A DNA stretch of 64,000 bases from Flavobacterium frigoritolerans (GTDB lineage: Bacteria > Bacteroidota > Bacteroidia > Flavobacteriales > Flavobacteriaceae). Positions 45,878 to 56,106 of the stretch are shown here, in pieces. The stretch spans positions 124,001-188,000 of the forward strand of contig NZ_JAOZEV010000002.1 of the NCBI RefSeq assembly GCF_025847275.1. The letters run 5' to 3'. Made by a program: the position numbers and the translations under genes. Each line of letters starts with the position of its first letter. Position 1 is the first letter of the stretch. Under the pieces are notes generated by a model. The model saw nothing but the letters and a program-made list of their open reading frames with translations. It did no database searches and was not told the DNA's origin.

Positions 45878-48319
45878 TTATTTTTTATTCCATTTATTAA
45901 AAATCGTTTTTAACAAACTCACTTTTTTTGTTTCTTCATGATATCCATTAGAATAATTCCCATAACCATATCCGTAAGTGGAACCGTATTTGGCCTTATT
46001 CTCAAATCCGTTCAAAACAATACTCGTATTTGTAAGCTCCCCTCTTTTTACTCTATTATTTAACAACGTTATCATATCCTTTTTGGTATAATTTTGTCTC
46101 ACGATATATAAGATAACATCACTATATTGTGCCAATTCTAAAGAATCCGAAACAAGTCCAACTGGAGGGGTATCTAAAATTATATAATCGTATTTTTTTT
46201 TCAACTCATCAATAAATTCTTTCATGGTTTCCCCTAAAATCAGTTCAGAAGGATTTGGAGGAATTGGCCCTGAAAGAATAACATCTAAATATGGAATCTT
46301 GGTTGTATTCGTAATTTCGGCTAGGCTTTTTTTATTAATCAAATAATTAACTACTCCTACATCATTAGTCAACTCAAATTCTTCTGCTAATCTTGGTTTC
46401 CTTAAATCCAAACCAACAATAATTGTTCTTTTTTCGCTCAAGGCAAAAACGGTAGCTATATTAATAGAACAAAAAGTTTTTCCTTCACCACTAACCGATG
46501 AAGTTATCATTAATGTCTTTGCTCCATCAACTTGCTGTTTTTTATATAAGAACTGCAAGGAAGAACGAATTGCCCTAAATGATTCCGACAATGCGGATTT
46601 AGGTTTATCAAATACCGCTAAACTCGAAGCTTCATTATTTACACCCACTACTCCAATTAATGGAATCTGTGTTTGTCTACTAACATCTTCAATATTTTGA
46701 ATTGAATTATTAATAAAGAAAATAGCAAAAATGGCTAACAACGGAATCAATAACCCTAAGAATAAAGCTAGAACATAATTAACTGAAGTTTTAGGCCCTA
46801 TCAACCCTCCTCCAACATCTTTAGCTGGATCTATAAAATGAATATCGGATAAATTAGCTGCTTTTACAATATCGGCTTCACTTCTTTTTTGAAGAAATGT
46901 GCTATAAATATTATCACTTAAATCGTACTTCCTCTTAATTTTTAATAATTCCTGCTGCTCTTCTGGCAATCTTTTTATTGTACTTTCAGTCTGGCCAATT
47001 TTACTATTAACCATTGCCAAATCATATTGCAGTGAAGCTTTTGCCGAAGCAATATTTTCTAACAAAACATTTTTAACAGCCACCATTTGATTGTCAAAAT
47101 CCTTAAAAATCTTATCACTTTTTACTGCATAAGCCATTTCTGATCTTTGTGTAGAAAGCGATATCAATTTAGAAACATTCACAACAATATTTGGATCTTC
47201 AATTCCTGCTACTGATGGGGCTGGCAATTTAGAATAATCAACACTATTTTTTAAATAAGCTTTTAACGAATTATAATAGGCAATTTTGCGAGTAACTTCA
47301 TCTCTTTCGACATCAAAATCCATTATTTTGTCTGAGAATTTACTCCCTCCTTCTTCTATATTATAAACATTTTTGCCCTTTCTAAACGATTTTAGCTCAT
47401 CTCCAGTTTGCTTTAACTGAGTTTCCATTGCCACAAGTGTGCTATCGATAAAATTAATCGTATTTGTCGCAAACTGATTTTTACTATCAAGTTGAATTTT
47501 TATTAGCATCTTCACAGTCGAATTTAAATACTCAACCATCCTTGCTTTATTAGTTCCTTGCATTCCTAATGTAAGTATCGAACCTCCCCTTTCATCCGAT
47601 TGCACGCTAACTCCACGGTATCTTGCAACAGTTCCGTCAAAATTATTAAATCTTACAAAATATTCTTTGCCTTTATAAAAACCTGGATTATCATTTATTT
47701 GCAATTTCCAATTTAAAAAAGGCAACGAAACTTGTTCTCCAACTTTATATTTTTTCACAAACTCTCCTATTTCTACAGCTGTATTACTATATGAATTATT
47801 TGTGTAAGTAATTAATGAAACCGAATTATTCTCAAAAGGGATTCCGATTTCATATTCATTAGCATTTAAAAACTTAATACTAATTAACGAACTAGCTAGC
47901 TGTCCTTTCGATTTATCTATAGCTACATAAAAAGGGACAGCTCCATAAGAATCTACCAAATTATATTCACCTTGTTCTAGATAATCAATATAATATTGTA
48001 ATTTATCTACAACTAGCTCATTATGAGATCTTGATTGCAATACTGTGGTTGTACTACTAATTTGATCAGAAGTTCCTCCCCAATTAAAGACTAAACTTGT
48101 ATTTGAAGTAAAAAATGGATTGTTTTCTTCTTTTATAGAAATCAACGTTTCCATTCCGTATATTTTTTCTTTACGAATGTTTACTTGATAGGCAATTGCA
48201 AAAGCAATAATTAAACTCAATAAAAACCATTTCCAGTACCCTCCAATTTTTAATAAAAACCCTCTAAAATCAAAATTGGATTGATTGTCAAAAATTGAAA
48301 AATCTTTTATATCTAACAT
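45878..48319 (-). CDS. wzc: Wzc-like polysaccharide copolymerase / bacterial tyrosine kinase
   Basis: An 813-residue inner-membrane protein. There is a helix near 31-49 (WKWFLLSLIIAFAIAY), a long periplasmic part with coiled-coil-like segments (about 280-480), a second helix near 507-531, then the BY-kinase: Walker A SVSGEGKTFCSIN near 605, Walker A' IIVGLDLRKPRL near 635 and Walker B YIILDTPPVG near 715. The tail has a Tyr cluster (YGSTYGYGYGNYSNGY), the usual autophosphorylation site. Fused periplasmic and kinase parts are as in E. coli Wzc. It pairs with the Wza-like lipoprotein encoded 15 bases upstream. Confidence 0.94.
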   Translation of the reverse strand: MLDIKDFSIFDNQSNFDFRGFLLKIGGYWKWFLLSLIIAFAIAYQVNIRKEKIYGMETLISIKEENNPFFTSNTSLVFNWGGTSDQISSTTTVLQSRSHNELVVDKLQYYIDYLEQGEYNLVDSYGAVPFYVAIDKSKGQLASSLISIKFLNANEYEIGIPFENNSVSLITYTNNSYSNTAVEIGEFVKKYKVGEQVSLPFLNWKLQINDNPGFYKGKEYFVRFNNFDGTVARYRGVSVQSDERGGSILTLGMQGTNKARMVEYLNSTVKMLIKIQLDSKNQFATNTINFIDSTLVAMETQLKQTGDELKSFRKGKNVYNIEEGGSKFSDKIMDFDVERDEVTRKIAYYNSLKAYLKNSVDYSKLPAPSVAGIEDPNIVVNVSKLISLSTQRSEMAYAVKSDKIFKDFDNQMVAVKNVLLENIASAKASLQYDLAMVNSKIGQTESTIKRLPEEQQELLKIKRKYDLSDNIYSTFLQKRSEADIVKAANLSDIHFIDPAKDVGGGLIGPKTSVNYVLALFLGLLIPLLAIFAIFFINNSIQNIEDVSRQTQIPLIGVVGVNNEASSLAVFDKPKSALSESFRAIRSSLQFLYKKQQVDGAKTLMITSSVSGEGKTFCSINIATVFALSEKRTIIVGLDLRKPRLAEEFELTNDVGVVNYLINKKSLAEITNTTKIPYLDVILSGPIPPNPSELILGETMKEFIDELKKKYDYIILDTPPVGLVSDSLELAQYSDVILYIVRQNYTKKDMITLLNNRVKRGELTNTSIVLNGFENKAKYGSTYGYGYGNYSNGYHEETKKVSLLKTIFNKWNKK

Positions 48320-48334
48320 TTTCTGAGTAGGTTT

Positions 48335-49132
48335 TTAAAGTTTTAAAAGTAAAAATGTAGTTGTTGCCAAAGAAATTATCGTAATTATTGTTCCAATAGA
48401 TTCTATTCCTGTTTTACCAGTTCCCCAAGTTTTTTGCTTAAGCGGTTTCACATATATATAATCATTTGGTTGTAAATAATAATAAGGAGATTTCATGACA
48501 TTAAGATCCGTAAGATCTATATCATGCATTTCGACTCCTGTAGGTGATTGACGAATAATGGTAACTGATTTTCTATTTCCTGTAATCGCAATATCACCAG
48601 AATTAGCAATTGCTTCCATTACATTTACATGTTGTTGAAAAAGTGTCTTTGTACCTGGAGAGCCTACTTCCCCATTTATTGTATATCTAAAACCTGCTAA
48701 CTTAACTGTTACAAATATATTTGCTTCAGATTTAAAATGTTCGTCTAATAATTGTTTTTCAATTTTAACACGCACCTCTTCAAGAGTATACCCAATAACA
48801 TTTATTTCCCCCAAAACAGGCATCCTTATATTCCCATGATCATCAACAGTAAAACCATCAAAATATAAACTCGCTTCTGAATTAGAAGAACTTTGTCCTA
48901 TTGCCTTTTCAGTAGTATTAAAAATCGCTACTAATTTTGGATCAATAGCTTTTATATTAATACTTAAAACATCATTTGTTTGTAATCGATACGGCTTTGA
49001 TTCTACAGCTGCAATATTACTTTCCGTACCTGTTGCTCCTTTATCTTGTAAATAAACCAAATCATTTAATGGAATACAAGATGTAAAAAGGATGCCAATA
49101 AGTAGCAACAGATAAAAAGAGTTTTTGTTCAT
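48335..49132 (-). CDS. wza: Polysaccharide export lipoprotein (Wza-like)
   Basis: A 265-residue outer-membrane lipoprotein. The signal peptide ends at a lipobox ILFTSC with Cys near 19. RLQTNDVLSINIKAIDP near 50 starts the PES domain, and GEVGSPGTKTLFQQHV near 156 is an SLBB motif. A C-terminal helix (SIGTIITIISLATTTFLLL) is like the outer-membrane helix of Wza. It is the first gene of the polysaccharide locus and pairs with Wzc. A TATATTTG box lies 18 bases before the ATG. Confidence 0.93.
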   Translation of the reverse strand: MNKNSFYLLLLIGILFTSCIPLNDLVYLQDKGATGTESNIAAVESKPYRLQTNDVLSINIKAIDPKLVAIFNTTEKAIGQSSSNSEASLYFDGFTVDDHGNIRMPVLGEINVIGYTLEEVRVKIEKQLLDEHFKSEANIFVTVKLAGFRYTINGEVGSPGTKTLFQQHVNVMEAIANSGDIAITGNRKSVTIIRQSPTGVEMHDIDLTDLNVMKSPYYYLQPNDYIYVKPLKQKTWGTGKTGIESIGTIITIISLATTTFLLLKL

Positions 49133-49149
49133 TTGTAGAATTTTAACAG

Positions 49150-49157
49150 CAAATATA
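49150..49157 (-). promoter_or_regulatory. -7 box for the wza-wzc unit
   Basis: On the minus strand TATATTTG, identical to the box of the tviB promoter, 17 bases upstream of the wza ATG. No clear TTG -33 element lies at the right distance. It is the natural place for the promoter of the whole locus. Confidence 0.45.
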
Positions 49158-49205
49158 GCTTTTCATTTATTATTTAGAAAATATCGATTCTTATTATAGA
49201 CTCAG

Positions 49206-49826
49206 TTAATTATTCTTGAACGTTTTCTCAAACGGAACTCTGTGCAATATACTTCGTCCAAGGGTAACTTCATCTGCATATTCTAACTCGTCACCTACCG
49301 CAATTCCGCGTGCGATAGTTGAGATTATAATTTCGACATCCGCTATTTGCTTGTAGATATAAAAATTGGTAGTATCACCTTCCATAGTTGAACTCAAAGC
49401 AAATATAATTTCGTTTACTCCACCTAACTTAACCTTTTCGACTAAAGTAGTGATATTCAACTGACTTGGTCCGACACCTTCTATAGGAGAAATTTTCCCG
49501 CCTAAAACATGATAAATCCCTTTATATTGCCCTGTGTTTTCAATAGCCATTACATCGCGAATATCTTCTACTACGCAAATAGTTTGGTGATTTCTTGACG
49601 TATTGGCACAAATCTCGCAAACTGCTACATCAGAAATATTATGACAGCTTTCACAAAATTTAATATCAGCGCGCATAGTCATCAACGCTTCGGCTAAAAA
49701 ACCAGTTTGTTCTTTGGGTTGTTTTAATAAATGTAAAACCAATCGCAAAGCTGTACGCTTACCAATACCCGGTAATTGTGACATTTCGTTGACTGCTTTT
49801 TCAATTAATTTTGAAGAAAATTCCAT
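49206..49826 (-). CDS. recR: Recombination mediator protein RecR
   Basis: A 206-residue DNA-repair protein that works with RecF/RecO at gaps. The helix-hairpin-helix region [13 protein letters not shown] lies near 17-29, a four-Cys zinc site ([16 protein letters not shown]) near 57-72 and a Toprim domain from about 80 ([13 protein letters not shown]). Length is normal (about 200). A TATTTTTG box sits at 49839-49832, only a few bases from the ATG, so a leaderless or nearly leaderless transcript is possible. The 280 bases upstream to the next gene hold nothing I can name. Confidence 0.96.
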   Translation of the reverse strand: MEFSSKLIEKAVNEMSQLPGIGKRTALRLVLHLLKQPKEQTGFLAEALMTMRADIKFCESCHNISDVAVCEICANTSRNHQTICVVEDIRDVMAIENTGQYKGIYHVLGGKISPIEGVGPSQLNITTLVEKVKLGGVNEIIFALSSTMEGDTTNFYIYKQIADVEIIISTIARGIAVGDELEYADEVTLGRSILHRVPFEKTFKNN

Positions 49827-50108
49827 GAAGACAAAAATACTAAATTTGTGGGCTTACTCGACTTTTGTTTATGGAAATATAGAAGTCTAAAATACTCTAA
49901 GCAGTATATTTTAAAACTAATTATCATTATTGCTTGTTACTTGACCTACAGCAGATTACTTTATCATACTTTTACATTCTTTAGAACATAAGTAAACTTC
50001 ATTTAAAGCAACATCTTTTTTCTGACTTTTACTGCCAGAAAAAGATATAACAAATTAAGTCCCGATTGCTATAGGTACAGTTCCTTAGAAACAAATTATT
50101 CTAAAGAA

Positions 50109-50474
50109 TTAATATTGATTTGTAGTAAGTAAAACCAATGTACAAGCAACTTGAGCTTTGATATTATTAAGCTCTAATAATTGATATAATTCTGGATTTT
50201 CGGTTCCTGGATTAAAAATTACTCGCTTAGGTTTCGCTTCTACAATGTAATTATAATAATCACGCTGACGTGATGGATTCAAATATAAAGTAATTGTATC
50301 GATATTTTTAAGCGGAATAGCTTTTGTATAAATTTTTACTCCTGCAACTTCTCCAGCATTTTGACCAATTGCCAAAACTGTATGTCCTTTTTCTACTAAT
50401 TTATTTATAGCTAAAAAAGCATATCTATCAGGCTTGGTAGTTGCTCCAAGCACTACTGTTTTTTTATTTTTCAT
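50109..50474 (-). CDS. Small CoA-binding-domain protein
   Basis: A single Rossmann-like CoA-binding domain of about 121 residues. TVVLGATTKPDRYAFLA at the start, KGHTVLAIGQNAGEVAGV, TLYLNPSRQ and VIFNPGTENPELYQLL are the motifs of the YccU-type family, whose biochemical role is unclear. I choose the ATG at 50474 (MKNKK); it fits the family start and the TACTTTTG promoter box at 50500-50493, while an ATG at 50495 would start inside that box. It is divergent from marC. Confidence 0.85.
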   Translation of the reverse strand: MKNKKTVVLGATTKPDRYAFLAINKLVEKGHTVLAIGQNAGEVAGVKIYTKAIPLKNIDTITLYLNPSRQRDYYNYIVEAKPKRVIFNPGTENPELYQLLELNNIKAQVACTLVLLTTNQY

Positions 50475-50492
50475 TGTCTTTAATATATACCA

Positions 50493-50500
50493 CAAAAGTA
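50493..50500 (-). promoter_or_regulatory. -7 box for the CoA-binding protein gene
   Basis: TACTTTTG on the minus strand matches TAnnTTTG, 18 bases before the chosen ATG. The -33 site at 20-base spacing reads TCG instead of TTG. Confidence 0.4.
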
Positions 50501-50628
50501 ATCAAAAAGGTTTAGCTCTTCGATTATTTAAAAAGTTTAGTTATTTTTCAATAAAATCAACAACCTACTGATTAAACTGCAATCATATCTTTTAAAAAGA
50601 CTATTTTTACAGTACTAAACCAGACTTT

Positions 50629-51258
50629 ATGGATCTATTTATTTACTTATTTGCCGCTCTTTTCTCGGTATTAAACCCAATTGGGACAGTTCCAATCTTT
50701 GTAGGATTAACACAACACGACTCCAAGAAAGAGCGTTCCAGAATTTCTTTATGGACTGCAATAAATGTTTTTCTAATCTTAATTGTTTCGTTTTTTGTTG
50801 GGCAATACATGTTAACTTTCTTCGGAATTAGTATAGATGCTCTTCGAATTGCCGGAGGAATTATAATTGTAAATTCAGGATTCTCTCTACTTTCAGGCAA
50901 ATTCAACAAGAAAAGAGGGATAAACAAAAAGATAGAAACAGATGCGCAACAAAGAAATGACATTGCTCTTACACCATTGGCAATCCCAATGCTTGCAGGT
51001 CCCGGGTCGATATCTTTATTAATTGCTTTTTATCAAGAACACCACCAAACTAGCGAAGTTGTAATAGGTTCATTTGCTATTTTAGCAATTGCTATTGTAA
51101 TTTTTATTATTCTTAGAAGCGCACATTATCTTGCCAAGATACTTGGAGCATCTGGAATTGTTGCGATATCTAGGATAGTTGGTTTTATTGTAATTGCAAT
51201 TGGGATACAGTATATAGTGAGTGCAATTATCAATATAATTAAAGTGAATTTAATGTAA
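50629..51258 (+). CDS. MarC-family integral membrane protein
   Basis: A 209-residue membrane protein with six hydrophobic helices. DLFIYLFAALFSVLNPIGTVPIF near the start (NPIGTVPIF is the family hallmark), IAGGIIIVNSGF near 75 and TPLAIPMLAGPGSI near 113-126 define the MarC/UPF0056 family. The biological role of the family is uncertain despite the multiple-antibiotic-resistance name. It is the only clear plus-strand gene of the window. It ends in a shared terminator with ctlX. Confidence 0.93.
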   Translation: MDLFIYLFAALFSVLNPIGTVPIFVGLTQHDSKKERSRISLWTAINVFLILIVSFFVGQYMLTFFGISIDALRIAGGIIIVNSGFSLLSGKFNKKRGINKKIETDAQQRNDIALTPLAIPMLAGPGSISLLIAFYQEHHQTSEVVIGSFAILAIAIVIFIILRSAHYLAKILGASGIVAISRIVGFIVIAIGIQYIVSAIINIIKVNLM

Positions 51259-51277
51259 TTTAAATTCCACTAAAAAC

Positions 51278-51315
51278 AAAAAATGGATAAATATTAAAAT
51301 TTATCCATTTTTTTT
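51278..51315. terminator. Bidirectional terminator between convergent marC and ctlX
   Basis: ATGGATAAAT (51283-51292) and ATTTATCCAT (51299-51308) form a ten-pair stem with a six-base loop, flanked by A-tract and T-tract, so both strands give a stem followed by T. It lies 24 bases past each end of the convergent genes. Confidence 0.88.
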
Positions 51316-51331
51316 ATAACTCTATTTTAGT

Positions 51332-52270
51332 TTATGCTCTTGGCAAAAACACTTCTGCCATCATACATCTCGCGCTTCCACCACCACAAGCTTCGATAGT
51401 GTCTAAACTTGAGCTTAAAATTTCAGCATGATTTTCTAACTGCGAAATTTGTTTTGCAGTTAGGCTCTGATGTGCTGAAGCACTCATCACAATATATTTT
51501 TTATCATTTGTACCACGAACTTCGAGCATATTTCCTGCAAAATTATTCACTTGAGCTTCTGTAATTAAGATAACTTCTTTTTTATCAGCTTTTAGATTTT
51601 CAAGAACCATTTTACGCTCTTTTTTATCATCAATACAATCTGCACAAATCACCGCAAAAGTTTCTCCTAAGCACATCATAACATTAGTATGATAAATTAG
51701 TTTTCGCTCTCCATTAACAGTTTGAAATGCTTCAAAAATAACAGGTGCATAATCAAAATCTTCACAGAATTCTATAAATAATTCTTCATCAGCTCTTGGT
51801 GACAAGGCACAATATGCTTTCCCATTAGCTCTATCCAAAAGTAAACTTCCAGTTCCTTCTAAGAAAAAACCATCTTCTTCTGCTGAAGTATAATCTACAA
51901 TATTATTGATTTCGAACCCTTTTTCTTCTAGAATATCCAAGATATCTTCACGACGTTCCTTACGGCGATTCTCAGCAAACATAGGATATAATGCTACATC
52001 TCCATTTCCATGAAAAGAAACCCAGTTGTTTGGAAATATACTATCAGGCGTATCTGGATTTATAGTATCTTCTACAACGGTTACATCTACTCCAACTGCT
52101 CTTAACTTCTCAACAAAAGTATCAAACTCTTGTTGTGCTTTTGCATTTACTGTAGCTGGTAAAAGTCCGTCCAACACTTTTTGATAATAATTATTTACAG
52201 CCGTTTGTTCATTCATACGAAATGCCACTGGGCGAATCATCACTATTGCGTTTGTAGTTTGTTTCATCAT
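51332..52270 (-). CDS. ctlX: CtlX-like citrulline/arginine hydrolase of the amidinotransferase fold
   Basis: A 312-residue protein of the arginine-deiminase/amidinotransferase fold. NAIVMIRPVAFRMNEQT at the start, SIFPNNWVSFH near 91, EGTGSLLLDRA near 153, the catalytic His in IYHTNVMMCLG near 193 and the catalytic Cys in CGGGSARCMMAEVFLPR at the end are as in CtlX proteins (citrulline utilisation). Reaction and substrate are inferred from the family. It is 12 bases downstream of a second gene of the same fold. Confidence 0.86.
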   Translation of the reverse strand: MMKQTTNAIVMIRPVAFRMNEQTAVNNYYQKVLDGLLPATVNAKAQQEFDTFVEKLRAVGVDVTVVEDTINPDTPDSIFPNNWVSFHGNGDVALYPMFAENRRKERREDILDILEEKGFEINNIVDYTSAEEDGFFLEGTGSLLLDRANGKAYCALSPRADEELFIEFCEDFDYAPVIFEAFQTVNGERKLIYHTNVMMCLGETFAVICADCIDDKKERKMVLENLKADKKEVILITEAQVNNFAGNMLEVRGTNDKKYIVMSASAHQSLTAKQISQLENHAEILSSSLDTIEACGGGSARCMMAEVFLPRA

Positions 52271-52282
52271 TATGATATAAAA

Positions 52283-53197
52283 TTAATCTCGAATTAAAGG
52301 TAATGTTGAACATCTCAATAATCCTTCTTGTTTGGCTATTTCGGCATATGGAATTTCTTCTACAACAAACCCATTACTTCTTAACCAATTATTTAATCTA
52401 GTAAAATTTTTCTCAGACACAACAACATTTGTATCAATCGAAAAAACATTCGAATTCATATAATACATTTCTTCTCTCTCGATATGAAATAAATTTTCTT
52501 TGCCAAAAAGATTCACTAAGTACATATAATCGGCTTCTTCACGAAATCCTCTTCTATAAATAATTCCTTTATCTTTTCCTACTGGTTGAAAACAGCAATC
52601 TAGATGCAAGGCGTTATCACGAGCTTCGATTTTAGATTTAACTAAATCAAACTCTTTTACTATTTTATTGGGAAACAAATTTCGGATGAACTCAACTCCC
52701 TCCATATTTGTTCTTGCAGTAATATAATCTTTATAATCGCTTCCTTTGTAAGTCCCTATAAATATATGATCATTCCAGAGCATAACATCTCCTCCTTCAA
52801 TATGTACTTCTTCGGGTGGGCGAACTACTTTGTTAGGATCCATTTGATCAATTACATACTGAATCGCGTCCAACTCACGTTCTCTATCTGGTAAAATATT
52901 TGATTTTACAAAAATATCATCTATTACGAAACCAATATCTCTAGCAAAAATTTGGTTATAGTTTTCAATCATTTCTGGGCGAAAAACTGTCACATCGTAT
53001 TTTTGAAGCACTGTATTAAAAGCATCCATTTCGGCAACCATATCAGACTCTACTGGATAAGTCCCTGCCTTAATATGCTCCAATGATTTCGGATCATACG
53101 CTTCCTCAATAGTTGGCGTAGGCCCGTTATTAACTGCAGATCCCAAAACTACTGCCCGTAATCTTGATGTTTCGTTCTTTACATTTAATTGTAACAT
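52283..53197 (-). CDS. Amidinotransferase/arginine-deiminase-family hydrolase
   Basis: A 304-residue member of the same fold as the downstream ctlX. FARDIGFVIDDIFV near 88-101, HIEGGDVMLW near 133-142 (EGGD substrate site), NALHLDCCFQPVG near 195-207 with the catalytic His-x-Asp, and the Cys in LRCSTLPLIRD at the C-terminus complete the triad. It may be an arginine deiminase, a dimethylarginine hydrolase or a related enzyme; sequence alone does not decide. The two genes probably form one operon behind the TATCTTTG box. Confidence 0.85.
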   Translation of the reverse strand: MLQLNVKNETSRLRAVVLGSAVNNGPTPTIEEAYDPKSLEHIKAGTYPVESDMVAEMDAFNTVLQKYDVTVFRPEMIENYNQIFARDIGFVIDDIFVKSNILPDRERELDAIQYVIDQMDPNKVVRPPEEVHIEGGDVMLWNDHIFIGTYKGSDYKDYITARTNMEGVEFIRNLFPNKIVKEFDLVKSKIEARDNALHLDCCFQPVGKDKGIIYRRGFREEADYMYLVNLFGKENLFHIEREEMYYMNSNVFSIDTNVVVSEKNFTRLNNWLRSNGFVVEEIPYAEIAKQEGLLRCSTLPLIRD

Positions 53198-53217
53198 ATT
53201 CTATTATTTGATTTCAA

Positions 53218-53225
53218 CAAAGATA
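53218..53225 (-). promoter_or_regulatory. -7 box for the amidinotransferase pair
   Basis: TATCTTTG on the minus strand matches TAnnTTTG, 20 bases upstream of the ATG at 53197. It abuts the gltA terminator, so terminator and promoter are packed end to end. No TTG -33 is seen. Confidence 0.42.
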
Positions 53226-53254
53226 AAAAAAAGCTTCACAGTTAAGTGAAGCTT
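53225..53254 (-). terminator. gltA terminator
   Basis: AAGCTTCAC (53231-53239) and GTGAAGCTT (53246-53254) form a nine-pair stem with a six-base loop; on the minus strand a run of T follows. It starts 12 bases after the gltA stop. Confidence 0.85.
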
Positions 53255-53265
53255 TAAATTGAATT

Positions 53266-54543
53266 TTATTTATTCGATTTGAATTCTCTTAAAGGATGAC
53301 CTGTATATATTTGTCTAGGTCGACCGATTGGTTCTTTATTTTCACGCATTTCTTTCCATTGCGCAATCCAACCTGGTAATCTTCCAATAGCAAACATAAC
53401 AGTAAACATATCAGTAGGAATTCCTAATGCTCTGTAAATGATTCCTGAATAAAAATCTACGTTAGGATATAAACTTCTTGATTTAAAGTATTCATCTTCA
53501 AGAGCTGCTGCTTCAAGTTTTTTAGCTATAGCCAAAATTGGATCATCAACACCTAATGTATTTAAAACTTCATCTGCAGCTTTCTTAATAATTCTAGCTC
53601 TTGGATCAAAGTTTTTATAAACTCTATGACCAAATCCCATTAAACGGAATGGATCATTTTTATCTTTGGCTTTCGCCATGAATTTATCTGTATCTCCACC
53701 GTCTTTATTAATCTCTTCTAGCATCTCAAGAACAGCTTGATTTGCACCTCCATGAAGTGGTCCCCAAAGTGCAGAAACTCCAGCAGAAATTGAAGCAAAT
53801 AAACCAGCATGAGAAGAACCAACCATTCTTACTGTAGATGTAGAACAATTTTGCTCATGATCGCCATGTAAAATGAATAATTTATCTAATGCATTAACAA
53901 CGATAGGGTTTGCTGCGTAAGGTCCTGTAGGCAATTTAAACATTAATTGCATAAAGTTCTCTACATATCCTATTGTATTGTCATAATAGTTTAATGGATA
54001 ACCCATCGTTTTTCTATAAGTCCATGTAGCAATAACAAGAAACTTAGCTATTGTTTTACAAACAGCATCATACATTTCTTTTTCATTTTCTACGTTTACC
54101 GACTTAGGATTAAAAGCCGTCAAGGCACTTGTCAATGCAGACAATACGCCCATAGGATGAGCCGTTTTTGGAAAACCATCAATGATGTTTTTCATTTCTT
54201 CATTTACCAAAGTATGCTTTTTAATATCAGCATCAAATTGTGCTAATTGTTGAGCAGTTGGTAATTCTCCAAAAATTAATAAATAAGATACTTCAGGAAA
54301 ACTTGCTTGTTCAGCTAAATCTTCAATTGAGTATCCTCTGTAACGTAAAATTCCTAATTCACCATCAAGAAAAGTAATTTCACTTGTACAAGAACCTGAA
54401 TTTTTATATCCTGGATCAAGTGTAATGAAACCAGTTAAATCACGTAATTTGTTAATATCGACAGCAGATTCATTTTCGCTTCCAGTTATAACAGGAAGTT
54501 CAATCTTCTTACCATCTACTTCTAGGGTAGCTATTTTTGACAT
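53266..54543 (-). CDS. gltA: Citrate synthase
   Basis: A 425-residue type II-like citrate synthase that joins oxaloacetate and acetyl-CoA in the TCA cycle. The catalytic regions are clear: LHGDHEQNCSTSTVRM near 229-244, WGPLHGGANQAVLEML near 262-277, FGHRVYKNFDPRA near 306-318 with the catalytic His, and VDFYSGIIYRALGIP with the catalytic Asp near 366. The length is normal. It is monocistronic by its own promoter box and terminator. Confidence 0.97.
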   Translation of the reverse strand: MSKIATLEVDGKKIELPVITGSENESAVDINKLRDLTGFITLDPGYKNSGSCTSEITFLDGELGILRYRGYSIEDLAEQASFPEVSYLLIFGELPTAQQLAQFDADIKKHTLVNEEMKNIIDGFPKTAHPMGVLSALTSALTAFNPKSVNVENEKEMYDAVCKTIAKFLVIATWTYRKTMGYPLNYYDNTIGYVENFMQLMFKLPTGPYAANPIVVNALDKLFILHGDHEQNCSTSTVRMVGSSHAGLFASISAGVSALWGPLHGGANQAVLEMLEEINKDGGDTDKFMAKAKDKNDPFRLMGFGHRVYKNFDPRARIIKKAADEVLNTLGVDDPILAIAKKLEAAALEDEYFKSRSLYPNVDFYSGIIYRALGIPTDMFTVMFAIGRLPGWIAQWKEMRENKEPIGRPRQIYTGHPLREFKSNK

Positions 54544-54581
54544 AATATAATCGGAAATAAATCTTTTAAATAATAATTTAT

Positions 54582-54589
54582 CAAATCTA
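54582..54589 (-). promoter_or_regulatory. -7 box for gltA
   Basis: TAGATTTG on the minus strand fits TAnnTTTG, 38 bases before the gltA ATG. A TTTAG at 16-base spacing is a poor -33 match. It lies just after the eno terminator. Confidence 0.42.
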
Positions 54590-54642
54590 AGGAATTTAAG
54601 ACTAACTAAAAAAGGAATATTGCTATGAATTTGTTAAAACTC

Positions 54643-54674
54643 AAAAAAAAAGCCATTCGTTTTCACGAATGGCT
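54643..54674 (-). terminator. eno terminator
   Basis: AGCCATTCGT (54651-54660) and ACGAATGGCT (54665-54674) form a perfect ten-pair stem with a four-base loop, followed on the minus strand by eight T. It begins 23 bases after the eno stop. Confidence 0.92.
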
Positions 54675-54697
54675 CAAAGCAATATATAATCTTACAA

Positions 54698-56002
<1,305 letters not shown>

Positions 56003-56106
56003 TTATTATTAAATTATAAATATTTTCCGAATTTATAAAAATATTTGACACTAATTAAGTTCCTTAGTAATAAAATACTTTTATTTATTAACTCAATCGT
56101 TTTAGT

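Noticed and set aside
50085..50108. TTAGAA/TTCTAA inverted repeat after the CoA-binding protein gene
   Set aside because: Short AT-rich stem with no T-run; chance is likely in such AT-rich DNA.
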